Assembly (NCBI RefSeq): GCF_026210795.1
Contig: NC_089454.1
Location: forward strand, 2,294,001 to 2,358,000
Direction of reading: 5' to 3'
Length of the DNA: 64,000 bases
Source of the DNA: Rhizophagus irregularis
Taxonomy: Eukaryota > Glomeromycota > Glomeromycetes > Glomerales > Glomeraceae
Part shown: positions 10,838 to 22,953 of the stretch, one piece after another
Position numbering within the stretch: position 1 is the first letter of the stretch
Layout: every line of letters starts with the position of its first letter
The notes under the pieces: model-generated
What the model saw: only the letters and a program-made list of their open reading frames with translations
Told to the model about the DNA's origin: nothing
Database searches by the model: none
Program-made: the position numbers and the translations under genes

Positions 10838-13680
10838 ACTAAGGATTGTTTTTGATAACATATAGCTATGACAATTAAAACTCGCAATAGTATATAGCTT
10901 TAAACCATTTATTTGGTTTAATTCTGTTTCTATATGATCATGTATTATTTTATAATAATTATTCGATAAGAAACGCGTTTAATAATAAAAAATTTTCTTA
11001 TGGTCTAAATCAAAAAAAAAAAAATGCTGTGCTTATACTGAATAGCTTGTATTCATAATGAAAATAAGTTAATACCGTCTCTTATTTTGCTGCGTTGAGC
11101 GACCTGGTCATGTGAAAATATCTTGGTCATGTGATGCCATTTTTTTTTTTCAATATTCATTTTTTTTCTTGGGCAAAAATTTGTCAATCTTCTAAAATCA
11201 GCCAAATAATGAATTTTCCGGTTTCTTGGGTCAATTTTTTGATTTTTTTTTTTTTACTAAAAATTAATACTTCATTTATTAGACTCCGAATTTTTTATGT
11301 TGCTCATGGTATGTGCGTTTCAATAGTTTCATGCACAATTTTTTTGTGCGAGCGGGAATTCCAAATTTGTGATTGGGGAATGATAATCCGAAATTAATTA
11401 TCTATAATTGGTTTTTTTGAAAATCGATTTCATGTGCTTTCAACATGATACTTGCATGATTTGATAAAATATAATAACTTATATGAAAAATAAGAAGGGA
11501 ATTATTATAGTAATATTATTCTTAATTTACATTTTTTGAAAGGCTTTAAAAATATTTCTTTAAGACCTTTAAAACCTATATTTGTAAATATAATAAAGAA
11601 AAAAATAAAACCCCCAAACAGAACAAACGTGATAATTTTCGTTGTTATTTGTATAATCATACATCGTATAGTTTCATTATATTAATTACTTATTATTACG
11701 GATAAATCATTTATCATTCATTTCTTTGTATTTATATAAGATACAATTTGTTTTATCAATTTAAAATCACCAGTACACTGACAACAAAAAATTTGAAAAT
11801 TTGATCCTTTGCGCAAAACTGTTTTCCTGATCCAAAGTGAACAATTTTCAAGTTTAATTATATAAAAAATTAATATATAATTTTAATATTGTTGACAAAT
11901 TAGATTTCTGCGCTAATGCGTTTTCGAACATGAAATAATAATATATTTGGAAATTTCTGATTGAAGGATCGGCTAAGATTAATTTTTAAGGAAAAGAAAA
12001 CATTTAAAACATTTTACGCATCTTGCATCATCCAATATTATTTACACATTATTTAAATATTATTTAAATATTTATTATTTTAAGAACCGACCTTATAACG
12101 GTAATTAGCGTTAATTCGATCGGCAGTGCCACCCATTTGAAAATATTAATTTTCAGAAAAATGATCACGTGTCTGAGTTTCATCGGAATAAAAACTTCAT
12201 TTATCAGAGTTATTTTTTATAGGGCTGATGCAAATAAGCCTAGTAATCCCTTTTCATTAATAATTTAGTTGTTATATAAAATAAGATTGGTTGATCGAAA
12301 TTAAGATAGAAATGCGTCAATTAAAATGTATTAATGAAACAGCATTAAACAAAGGAGATTATGATAGTATTATCCTTAATCTACACTTTATTGTATATAT
12401 ATGAAAGACTTTAAATTATTCCTCAAAACCTTTAAAACCCTATATTCGCAAAAAAAACAAAGCGAAAATATCCTGAATGTTCGTAAAGAGAACAAGCGTC
12501 ATAAATTATAATGATTTCATTATTAATTATTCATATTTGTATAGTAATATATCGTATATTTTTATTATATTCATATATTATTACGAATAATTCATTTATT
12601 TGTATTATATGAAACAATTTATTATATCAATTCAAGATCGCTACTAGTACACTGGCAACGAAAATTTTGAAAATTGGTTCCTTTGCGCAAAAATTATTTT
12701 CTTGATTCAAAATGAAAATTTTCAAGTTTAATTATATAAAAAATGTAATATATAATTTGGAATATTTATTTACTTATTAAATTTAGTGCTAATGCGTTGA
12801 AAGTCATGTTACATAAAATAAAAATATATTTGGAAGTAAATGATTGAAGGATCTTCCTAAGATTAGCGCATCTTGCATCTTCCAATATTATTTAAATATT
12901 ATTTGATAACCATTTTAAGAACCGAGTAGAACCACCTTCGCTTTGAAGCGAAAATAATTATCGGCAACTATTGTATGCGTTAATTCGATTGGTTAACGAA
13001 AAATAAATAATAAATGATGTAAATAAGTCTAGTAAGTCCTTCACATCAATAAGAACTGTGTTAATGAAACAGCATTAGTAAAAAAAAATAAAGTGAAAGA
13101 TATTCCGATAACTGTACATGTGCTACCAATTGTAACTATGAATATTAACCCTTTGAAATAATACCATATTATGAAATTAAAAGTGTAACGTTTAAATTTT
13201 GAATAGTCACATCTTAAAATCATCCCTTGATATATTTCATTAAAATTAAAAAGGTATATACTGTATAATTATAATTAACAGTTATATTATTAAATCTCTT
13301 GTTATTATTATTTATTAATCTCGCTAAAAATAAGTGATATAAGTTTTATTATTTTTTATATAATAAACCGTTTAAACAGGTGAAAAATGATAAATTTACA
13401 AATTCACAACTTTATGAATGACACCGTTAAACGGAAAAATAGATTGATATTCAGATAATCTTTAATCTTTAATCTTTCATCTCCCTCTAATTCTGGTTTA
13501 GCTTTATTAAAAAAAGTTTTAAATGGTTAACTGATTTAATTAATTCATTTTATATACAAGATATTTAAAAAATTGTTGGTGTAATGAATAATATAATATG
13601 TGACTTGAGAATTGTGCAACAAAAAATTTGTCACATAAACCATCCATTAATTTAGTAATTTTACATTTACATTATAAGCA
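10838..13680. other. AT-rich spacer with duplicated blocks
   Basis: No gene is supported. Segments at about 11500-12100 and 12350-12960 are diverged copies of each other: both hold an AAACCTATATT/AAACCCTATATT segment, an AATTTTGAAAATT..TCCTTTGCGCAAAA segment, and a CATCTTGCATC-TCCAATATTATTT segment. They also resemble the blocks upstream of HMG genes 1 and 2. A short hairpin TTCGCTT-TG-AAGCGAA is at 12937-12952. Confidence 0.5.
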
Positions 13681-13683
13681 TAG

Positions 13684-13722
13684 TCGGAATCGGTTTCCGA
13701 AATATTTAAGAATGTATATAAA
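13684..13722 (+). promoter_or_regulatory. Palindrome plus TATA box upstream of HMG gene 3
   Basis: TCGGAATCGGTTTCCGA at 13684-13700 keeps the TCGGAA/TTCCGA arms of the other two sites although the centre differs. TATATAAA follows at 13715-13722, with the ATG at 13778. Conservation of arms but not centre argues for a bound dimer site. Confidence 0.7.
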
Positions 13723-13777
13723 TAATCATTCCCATCTTAACAGCCAAGAAAAAGTCATTCCTATAATTTTTTAAAAA

Positions 13778-14281
13778 ATGAGTATCAACGAAATTCCACT
13801 CATCAACGTACCTTACCCCCCAGAATTGACGGTAGAAGAGATCTTAAGTCGTAGATCCGAGGAGAAACTGGGGTCAAAAGCTCCAAATAGATTTTTTATT
13901 TATAGGGTGGCGTATATAAAAGAACTTAGGAAAAGGATCAGTAACAATATTTCTATGACCAGAATATCGCCATATATAAGTTTATCTTGGTCAAAAGAGC
14001 CTTCTGAAGTAAAAGAAGCTTATAAAAGACTTTCTGAACTGGCAGAAAATAGGTTGAAGGAAATGAGACAAAGGGATACTACTCCAATATTTATTCATGA
14101 AAACTTTTCGCCCCCATCACCACCACCTAGTCAACCTAACAATGATATCATAACTAACAATAATATCATACCTAACGATAATATCATAGTTGATGAACCG
14201 TTATTCTTTTATACTTACTTCGACTATTATTACGATTATTATTACTATGATTATAACAATAATTGTTATTACTTCTATTAG
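13778..14281 (+). CDS. MATA_HMG-box protein, copy 3
   Basis: Single exon, 167 residues, the most diverged of the three copies. The N-terminal INEIPLINVPYPPELTVEEI block is intact. The HMG box spans residues 26-98, with substitutions such as NRFFIYRVAYIKELRKRISN and SLSWSKEPSEVKEAYKRLSE. The C-terminal half holds a Ser/Pro run, three imperfect NNDIIT/NNNIIPN/DNIIVD units (residues about 118-137) and a Tyr-rich tail ending CYYFY. As in the other copies the tail is encoded by TAT/GAT/AAT codons. It lies about 5.0 kb beyond copy 2 in the same orientation. Function in mating or development is inferred only from the family. Confidence 0.9.
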   Translation: MSINEIPLINVPYPPELTVEEILSRRSEEKLGSKAPNRFFIYRVAYIKELRKRISNNISMTRISPYISLSWSKEPSEVKEAYKRLSELAENRLKEMRQRDTTPIFIHENFSPPSPPPSQPNNDIITNNNIIPNDNIIVDEPLFFYTYFDYYYDYYYYDYNNNCYYFY

Positions 14282-14605
14282 CATTTTTCTATTATCCGTT
14301 TTAATAATTAAATCTTTTTTATCTTTTCGTCTACCATCACTATTTTATATCGAATATTATTCTCATTATTTATTACGATTATTATTATTTTTCGACTATT
14401 TATATTCCCATTATTTATAAGTATTTATTATGATTATTATTATTTTTACTATTATTTATTACGAATTACGATTATCATCCCATTATTTATTTCGATTATT
14501 ATTCTATTATTCATTACGATTATTATTCCATTATTTATTTCGATTATTACTATTATTCCCGATTATTATTATTATTCCCATTATTTATTACGATCATGAG
14601 ATGCG
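14282..14605. repeat. TTATT/CGATTATTATT microsatellite after HMG gene 3
   Basis: About 320 bp of imperfect ATTATTTATTACGATTATTATT units directly continue the codon pattern of the Tyr-rich tail past its stop codon. The overlapping ORFs in this stretch are translations of the repeat, not genes. Confidence 0.75.
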
Positions 14606-15616
14606 TTCCAAACTTATCGATTGGGAACGCTTATCGATTGGGAGTACGATCATTATTAATATTGCAATAATTAATATTATCATTAACATTTTTATTAGTC
14701 GTTTCAATAATTTAAGTTTTTTTTTTTTACTTTTACGAAGTTTTAACTATGCGTTTAATTAAGAAAAGGGATTTATTAAAGTATAAATGTATATAAATAA
14801 GAAAACTAAAGGCAATTATAAGAAAGAAACATATTTTTTAGGTAAAATTTTTAAGGAATTTATTACTCTAAGTCAAAGGCAAAATAAAACGAAAAAATTT
14901 ATGGCTACTATTTCTTACATGAAATGTAATTTTATATATTGCGAAATACTATTTATTGAAAGAAATAGTATTAATATTGAGTGATCATACAATTAACTAC
15001 GCATTTTTTCAGAGCTGGAATTACATAATTCCGTCTGATGTTATTAAAGATCCAATGAAGTGATTAGGTTGCTAAAAAATAAAATTCACTGTGTATAAAA
15101 AATAACGAAAATGAGGAGAACAATAAAATAATTTCTTTTAACTACGCCAAAGGATATTATTTCATTTTTAATTTTGTCTATATTTATCGGTTAAAGATTT
15201 TAAAATATCAATGCCTGAAAGAGTGCGACAAGCTAAGCCTCCTTGTTACATAGCACTTTTCAGTTTCCTTTAAAAATAAAGTTTTTAATAGATGTATCTT
15301 TAACTGATCTAGGAACTTACTTGGAGTTCGGAAGGACCGCCGAAGGAGATTTTAATACTTGTTTTTTGAACTCAGTATATTATATCGTCTTTGCCGATCA
15401 TTTCCAGGGCGAAAAAAAGTTTTTATCAAGCAAGTAAATTGGTATTCATAACTGCCTTTGTCACACTAAGTAAACTTGCAGAGCAGCCAAAATTATATTT
15501 ACTTAGACGGTATAATACATATTAAGAACATTTCTTCTTTTTGCGATTCTCTACTGTGCCACAATGAGAGGCTTAAAATGATCTTCCCCCAGCAAATTTT
15601 TCTTCCTATGTGGCGC
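14606..15616. other. Intergenic region with a degenerate dispersed repeat
   Basis: No gene is seen. A segment at about 15240-15530 (containing TATCGTCTTTGCCGATCATT and later AAACTTGCAGAGC) is a diverged relative of the interior of the TIR element at 28275-28718. Confidence 0.45.
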
Positions 15617-15860
15617 AGTGTTCAGCAAATGACTTGAAATGACCAAATGATTCAAATGACAAATGACCTTGGTCATTTGAATGTAATTTTGGCAATTTTT
15701 GCCTACATTACATTCATTATTTTTTAATTATAGTCACATGATTATTTATGTGATAAATATTAGCCAATCAAAATCAAATGATTGAAATGACTAAATGATT
15801 ATGAATAATTTCATAAATCATTTAAATGGTCAAATGACCAGGTCATTTCCGAACACTGAT
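15617..15860. mobile_element. hAT-type MITE with perfect 8-bp target duplication
   Basis: The ends are AGTGTTC...AAATGAC and GTCATTT..GAACACT. The element is flanked by identical 8-bp repeats TGTGGCGC at 15609-15616 and 15861-15868. The interior is made of AAATGA/TCATTT words in both orientations and has no ORF. An exact duplication implies a fairly recent insertion. Confidence 0.75.
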
Positions 15861-15868
15861 TGTGGCGC

Positions 15869-18800
15869 GATCAGCCTTATTAATTGATTTGTTTATTATT
15901 TACCGTTTACAACAAAATTCTCTCCTTTTTTCTCTTTCCATGTCGAAATAATTTTTTAAAAAAACTATGGAATATTGTTATACTGTATATGTAAGTGCTC
16001 TTTTCTCTAATAAATAAACGCGTTTCAAAATTGTGCTACCCCACCATAGATCATCTGATAAAATATTATTAGATTACAGGACGATTATCAGACAAAATCG
16101 GACAATATTCGTCCTGTAATTATTTATAATCATTCAGTGATCACAACGTACACAGAATTCTGAAAACTGCGACAATTTTAACATTTTAGTTAAATGAAAC
16201 AAGTTTTAAAATATATTTTTTCAAATTTATAGTGTAATTTCAATACTTTAGTTAAATGAAATAGGTCTAGGAGGCTCAAGTAAGGTTCTTCAGCATATAT
16301 GAGATTACTCAAATATTAATTTTTATCAAAATGCTTAAATATTCTCAAAGGTATGGATATTTTTATATAAAATTACTGTGCCGCGCGCAGCTGAATTTTT
16401 CACTTTATGGCGTAATTTTGATATCAGTTTCAATTTTTACTAATATTTTTTAAATAGTTATTTTTTATTGAGTAAATTTATGTCTAGTCCACATGTATGA
16501 TGCTTAGATCTCGCTTTTATCCCATAAAAGGAAATTGTTTATGCCGATCAGTTAATTCTGGCCAGAGTTAAATACGTCACGTGATTAACAAAAAAAAAGT
16601 TTTGTCAAATAAGTCAAAAATGACATTCAAAACCATCTTTGATGCTATGCTTTAAGTAAACTTTCAGAGAAGATAAAATACATATAATGTATATCTTTTA
16701 AAAATGTTTGTATATTAAGAATTTCTTTTTTACAATTTTTTTTAGATTTATTAAAGCATCACACCGGGCGAGATACATATTTATCCTTTTTTATTAACAT
16801 TTTTTTTTTTTAAGATACAATCAAAATTTAGACGACGTGAAGAAAATTTGTTAGTGATGAATTGTTGTTTTATGAAAAGTTCTTTGCTCATTATTGTTTT
16901 TGTCACGTCAGAATCAACCATCGCTATTGTTATGGTTGGATTTTTATAACCTTCGGCCTGTACTATGATTCCAAGATTTGTGATGTTAAATCCTCTATGG
17001 GTGATGTGCTTCTCCTTCGCACATCACTGTCATCCGACTGCTGTGTCATTAGAAGTGATAGTTAAACAATTTTCTGAATTTATAAAATTATTAAATATAC
17101 ATTGTCTAAATTATATGATAATGAAAAAATATAAAAATTGTTAGATACTCCTGGGGCCGAAACTTCTCAATAGCGACCTACTTGTTTTGATGGCTTACCC
17201 GGTTCGCACCTGGTGACCTCCTCGTCTACCCTTTTGACATCTGTCGGTCGGGGTTGGCGATTCATATTTCGTCGCATTTGGCCATCTTGTAAGTATCCTT
17301 GTTCGGCACATCTATCACAACATGATGTCCTTATTAGACATAAAGATGTTCTATTTAATCTGCTTACGATTCATCTTTCATTTTTGATCTCGCTCGGCGT
17401 ATTAATAGCAACCTCTTATTTTTGATTCCTAAGACTGGCAACAACCTCACGTTATCTAATGATCATCCCTTGTTTCAAGCTATTTTACACTTATATCAGT
17501 AAAAAATCAACTCGTTCAAAACTTTTATTGTCCTTGTCAAAATTTCATCGACGATCTTAATACAATAATTTGGAAATCAAGTCAAAAAATGGGCCAAGGT
17601 ATTACCAAGAAGAAAAAGAAATTATATTATCGCTTGAAGAACAACTATCTCATTCTCAAATCTCAATTAAAATGTAAAAATAAGTCAATCTGATGTCACA
17701 ATTTTAAGCTAATCCGTTTGAACTCCAATCCCGTCATAACCAGGATTGGATGTGTCCAGTTATCATATTGAATAGAATTAGTTATTTAAACCAAAATTTC
17801 TTTTACCTTTTTTTCCCCAATATTAGAGAAATTTATTTATTTTAAACTAGTGGAAAAGAAAAGTGTAAAAATGATTTTTTTTTTGTTTATTTTTATTTAT
17901 TTTTTATTACTGTAAAAAAACGATCTTTCATTTTTAAAGAAAAGTTTTAAGTATTACCGTCTACCGGACTAGGGATGAATAGAATCGAGATAACAAGTAA
18001 GAACGCTACTTTTGAAGCCAAAGTCTCACAATTTGCAACTATACTGTACGGAAAAAAAACTATACTGTATAGATTATACTATACAACATCGGAGGTTTTG
18101 AAAGAAATAGAAATTAACATTGATTTACAAGTGGTAAAATCTAAAAAAATACAAGTACTTTAGTAATAATAATTTGTCTTGTCCTCTTTATTCTTTAATT
18201 ATTGAATAGTGATTTTATTACCACGTCATTTTCGTAATTGCAACACACGATTTCCGTATAATCATGATGGTCGAGGTCGATACTCTAATTTTTCGCATTA
18301 GTTTGTTCAATGTATAAAAAAAAAGAGAGATCAAATGACAAATTAAATACAAGAAAAACTATAAAAAAAAAGATTGTTTATTGGAGAATTTTATACTTTA
18401 ATGTTTAACGATTGTTTTTATATGAATCCTTTTACAACAATATTCAAAAGTATAAGTTGATTAGATGAAAATTTATTATTTACTGTAGCATGTTTTCGAT
18501 TTTTGTGTTTATTTTATTTATCACTAAAGTTAAATTTCAATTACTAGAAAATTTTTTGTAAACATTATTAGCGTTTGTTTCAAAGACATGATTTATTAAT
18601 ATTGTTATAACTGAAGCGTGAATTAAATATATTTTATCTCAATAATTATTATTAACAATAGGTGGATTTCTTTGACATACTATTTTATTACTATTATTGA
18701 TTTATTATACTGTTTTATGCTTACTAAAGCTAAAATACTAAATACCATAATTACTTTTTAGTTAACGTCTACTAAAGCATTTTTCGATTCGCTTGAAGGA

Positions 18801-19176
18801 TAACGCTTTTTACGTTTGATTGATTAAAATTCTTCATGCTTTTAATATACATTGGTGCATGAAGAATCTTTTTCAAAAAATTGTGATCAACGTGGAGTAA
18901 CATATATTTGTAAGTATTTTACCCTTATCCTAAGACCCACTTTTCTCAAATTGACTCGAACTACTCAACATAAACATATTATAAATCATTTTAACATTGG
19001 AATAAAATAAATTTGATCAATTACAAACTGATTTTTATTATGTAAAAAAAAAAAGTTTACATACTAATTCTATAATCAGTGTTGAAAAAATTATATATAA
19101 TATATAAAATATATAAATATCTTATTTATCAAAATATAAAATAATGAAAAATATATTATACTGAATTATTTCAGAT
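15869..19176. other. Intergenic region, no convincing gene
   Basis: A repeat near 16080-16160 (GTGATCACAACGTACACAG) recurs near 33450. A GC-richer patch at 17150-17440 gives an ORF (17213-17425) that I cannot assign; it may be a decayed element. A block at about 18590-18960 recurs at about 27415-27780 and forms part of the tandem duplication that involves the following kinase gene. Confidence 0.5.
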
Positions 19177-22100
19177 TCATTGCCAATTTTGCATCGTGTG
19201 CTGTAATAATAATTCCTCTACTGCAATATTATCACTAAATTCGTTATTCTCCACATCCTGAATAAACAAGTCTTCTACTGCCATTTCATCACTGACTTTA
19301 TTATTATCATTATCACTGACTTCATTATTAATATTCTTTGAAAGACCTGTTGTAAAAGAATTAAGCTCCCGAGCTTTATAAATAGCTTGAGGATGAGTAG
19401 TTGATTGCACATAATCTAACCTTCTACAGATTTCTGCTTCTTTAAATTGTTTTTCAATTTCGTAGTGACTTTCGTCTTGAAATTCATATTGTTGACTACA
19501 TGAATCCTCAAATAGTGAAATTACTTCTTTAATTTCAGATATACTTGGTCTATTAGCTGGATTTGAATCCCAACATCTTTTCATCAATTCAATATAACAT
19601 TTTGGTACTTCTGATTCATTAAATTCAGGTCTAATTCCATTACATATCTTCAATGCTAAATTCTCATCATGTGCACAATTGTCAAAAGGCTTTCTTCCAC
19701 CAGTTGCTATAAAATACATAATCATACCAAGACTATATATATCTGATGCTTGAGTATAAGGATTTCCTTCTAATCTTTCAGGAGCTACATAAGGCATAAC
19801 TCCAATAATTTTTGTTTCATCCATATTACCAGCATCTCCGCATAATCCCATATCTGAAATACATACATTGATTTCATCATGAAGCCTAAATAATATATTG
19901 CCTGTATGTAAATCACGATGAAACATATTTTTTTCATGAATTTCTTCAAGAGCATCAACAATGCCAGATAAGACTTCTATTCTACTATTCCAATCAAAAT
20001 TTTCATAATTTTTAATTATCCAATTATTAAAATCTCCTTTTTTTGCATATCGAAGAATTAAAATATAATTTTTTGTATCTGGATTTTGAGATATTCCATA
20101 TATTTGAAGAATATCAATATTAATACCTGAAGTTGAATATGCTTTAACCTATTTATTGAAAAAATTATATTAATAAAATATAATCATACTTTTAAAAAAA
20201 AACTGAATTTACCTCATTTAAAAATTTATCATTAATATTTTGTGAATTGAACAAACATTTTAAAGCAACTATTTCATTGGTTTGTCTTATCCATTCCTTT
20301 TTATCAAGATCATAACATAATGGACCATCTTTCCATGTTGCTGAATACACTTTAGAGAAACCACCTTTACCTATTTCTTTTAAATCGGTAAATTGATTGA
20401 ATGGTATCCATTCAAATATCATATCATAACATGTGTCAATTTTTAATTGTATTTCTTGAATAAGATTATCAACTTTTCCATTTCCACTAGTCCAATTTGA
20501 AAAATTTGATTTTAAATAATTTATTTGACATGATTTACACCATTCACTAAATTTGTCAGTATATTCTTCACCACATTCTTCACAATATACATCTTGAAGA
20601 ATCATTATATAATCTTTTGTATCTGGATTTTGAGATATTCCATATATTCCAATATGATCAGTAATTTTATATTGATCATTTTTCTCATTTTCTAAATACA
20701 TCTTAACCTGTTTAAAGCAAAGAATAAACATTATTATTATATTAGAAAAAAAAAGTTCTAAAATTAATTTACAAGGAAATTCGTACCTCATTTAAAAATT
20801 CATCAATAATGTTTTGTGAATTATATAAAAATTTTAAAGCGACCTTATTGTAAGGGTTTCTCGACCATTTCTTTTCATAATTATCATAATATAATGGACC
20901 ATCCTTCCATATTACTTTACATATTGTAATAGAATTGCCTTTGCTTATCTCTTTAATATATATAAACTGATTGTATGGTATCCATTCAAGTATCTTATCT
21001 TTATAATGATTAATACTTAATTGTATTTCCTGAATAAAACTATCAATTTCTTTATTCTGACTTGTCCAGTTTGTAAAATTTTCTTTAAAATAATTTATTC
21101 GGCATGGTTTACACCATCTATTTTTTATATCAGTATATTCTTCACCACATTTTTTACAATATCCATCTTGAAAAATCATAATATAATCTTTTGTGTCTGG
21201 ATTTTGAGACATTCCATATATTTCAAGATAATTGGGTTTGTTACGTTTTTGAGCAAACATATCAAGATAATTAGTATCACGTTGAGCTATTCTATGCATT
21301 TCAAGAATAGATGTATGAACAACATAGTCATCATCGTAATTTTGAATATTTGTTAAATGTATTTCAACCTATTAGAAATAAAGATTAAATAATATGCTAA
21401 AAGTATTATTTTAAATTAAATTCATGAAAAAATATCATACCTCATTTAAAAATTTACCAGTAATATTTTGTGAATTATTAAAGCATTTCAAAATAACCAT
21501 TGTATTGGATTCTCTTGTTAATAATTCCTCGTCATATTCTTTGTAACACAATGGTCCATCCTCCCATATTGCTGAATATATTGTAATAGAATCATCAATA
21601 TTGCTTATTTTTTTAATATCATTAAATTGAGTGTAAGGTACCCATTCAAATACTAAATTATTATGATAATTAATTTTCAATTGCATTTCTTGAATGAAAT
21701 CATCAATTTCTTCATTTCCACTAAACCAGCTTGCAAGATTTTTTTTCAAATGGTTTATTTGACATGGTTTACATAATGCATTCATTTCATTATTATTACT
21801 TACAACATTTTTACCACAATTTTCACAATATTTATTTTTAAGAACCATGATATAATCTTTAGTATCCGGGTGTTGGGATATTCCATATATTTTAGAAATT
21901 TTGTCGCTATGAAATGATATTATCCATGCAGTTGAATATGTTGCAACCTAATAAAAGAATAAAATAATAATTATTATATTAAAATGATTGAATCTATAAA
22001 GAAATGTTAAATCCGTACCTCATTTAAAAATTCATCAATAATATTCTGTGAGTCATATACACATTTTAAATCAACCGTTTGATTCAAATTTCTTACATAT

Positions 22101-22953
22101 TCCTTTTTATTGGCATTATAACGTAATGGACCATCCTTCCATTTTGCTGAATATACTGTAGCAGAATCATCTTTATCTATTACTTTTATATTATCAAATT
22201 GATCATATGGTATCCATTCAAATAGTATATCGACACCACTATTCATACTTAATTGCATTCCTTGAATGAAATCATCAATTTTTTTATTTCCACTAGTCCA
22301 GTTAGTAAAATTGATTTTAAACTTATTTGTTTGACATGAATAGCACCATTCCTTATTTGTATATCTTTTATTACAACTTTTACAATAATCATCCTGAAGA
22401 ACCATAAAATACTCTTTCGTATCAGGATTTTGAGTTATTCCATATATTAAAAGTGCCTCATCATCATCAAGATTTGTTGAATATGTTTTAACCTTATTAA
22501 AATATAAAAAAGAAAATTAAAATGTAAATAAATTATTATATTAAATTAAGATGTTTAAACTAAATTCATAAAAAATTTACGTACCTCATCTAGAAATTCA
22601 GTAGAACATTTTAAAACGATATTTTTATTTGATTTTCTAATATATTCATTAACTTTATTATCATGATATAATGGTCCATCCTTCCATATTGCTGAATATA
22701 TTAAAGTAAGGTCATCTTTAATTATTTCTTTAATATCATTAAATTGATTGTATGGTATCCATTCAAATATTATATCAGATGAGTTATCAATATTTAATTG
22801 CATTTCTTGAATGAAATTATCAAGTTTTTCATTTTTACTGGTCCAATTTGTAAAATTTTCTTTCAAATAATTTGTTATACATTGTTTACACCATTTCTCT
22901 TGTATATCTGTATATACTTCGCTACATTTTTTGCATGTGTTTTGAGAAGACAT
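19177..22953 (-). CDS. Kinase with five tandem zinc-ribbon/N-lobe modules
   Basis: Six phase-0 exons: 22585-22953, 22019-22492, 21441-21947, 20787-21368, 20213-20707 and 19177-20148. All lengths divide by three, giving about 1132 residues. Exons 1-5 each encode a CxxC..CxxC zinc-ribbon-like segment, the NFTNWTS...IDxFIQE.QL helix, and a kinase N-lobe up to the start of helix C (FLNE). Exons 2-5 also begin with the end of the preceding lobe (IYGISQNPDTKDYIM). Only the fifth lobe has a glycine loop (GKGGFSKVYSATW); the others read IKDDLTLIYSAIW, DKDDSATVYSAKW, NIDDSITIYSAIW and SKGNSITICKVIW, yet all keep the beta-3 lysine. Exon 6 encodes the C-lobe with HRDLHTGN, SDMG in place of DFG, and APE. 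The catalytic residues look complete, so an active TKL-like kinase is plausible. A TATA box lies near 22999-23007. A gene caller could split this locus into several genes. Confidence 0.8.
20213..22953 (-). repeat. Five-unit N-lobe exon array
   Basis: Units are the five exons at 22585-22953, 22019-22492, 21441-21947, 20787-21368 and 20213-20707, separated by introns of about 70-90 bp. Each unit is symmetric (phase 0 at both ends), so units could be added without disturbing the frame. They are more diverged from each other than the units of the array at 56194-62765, so this array looks older. Confidence 0.8.

Noticed and set aside
14190-14762. Two overlapping ORFs after HMG gene 3 (76 and 110 codons)
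   Set aside because: They are out-of-frame or downstream translations of the TTATT microsatellite, with only Ile/Tyr/Leu/Phe-type composition.
17150-17440. Possible tRNA-like or retroelement coding patch (GGTTCGCACC word, 70-codon ORF)
   Set aside because: No cloverleaf could be built around the T-arm-like word, and no reverse transcriptase motif is visible in any frame.
21021-21356. 111-codon plus-strand ORF opposite the array kinase
   Set aside because: It is the antisense shadow of exon 4, rich in Ile/Phe as expected from the complement of this coding sequence.
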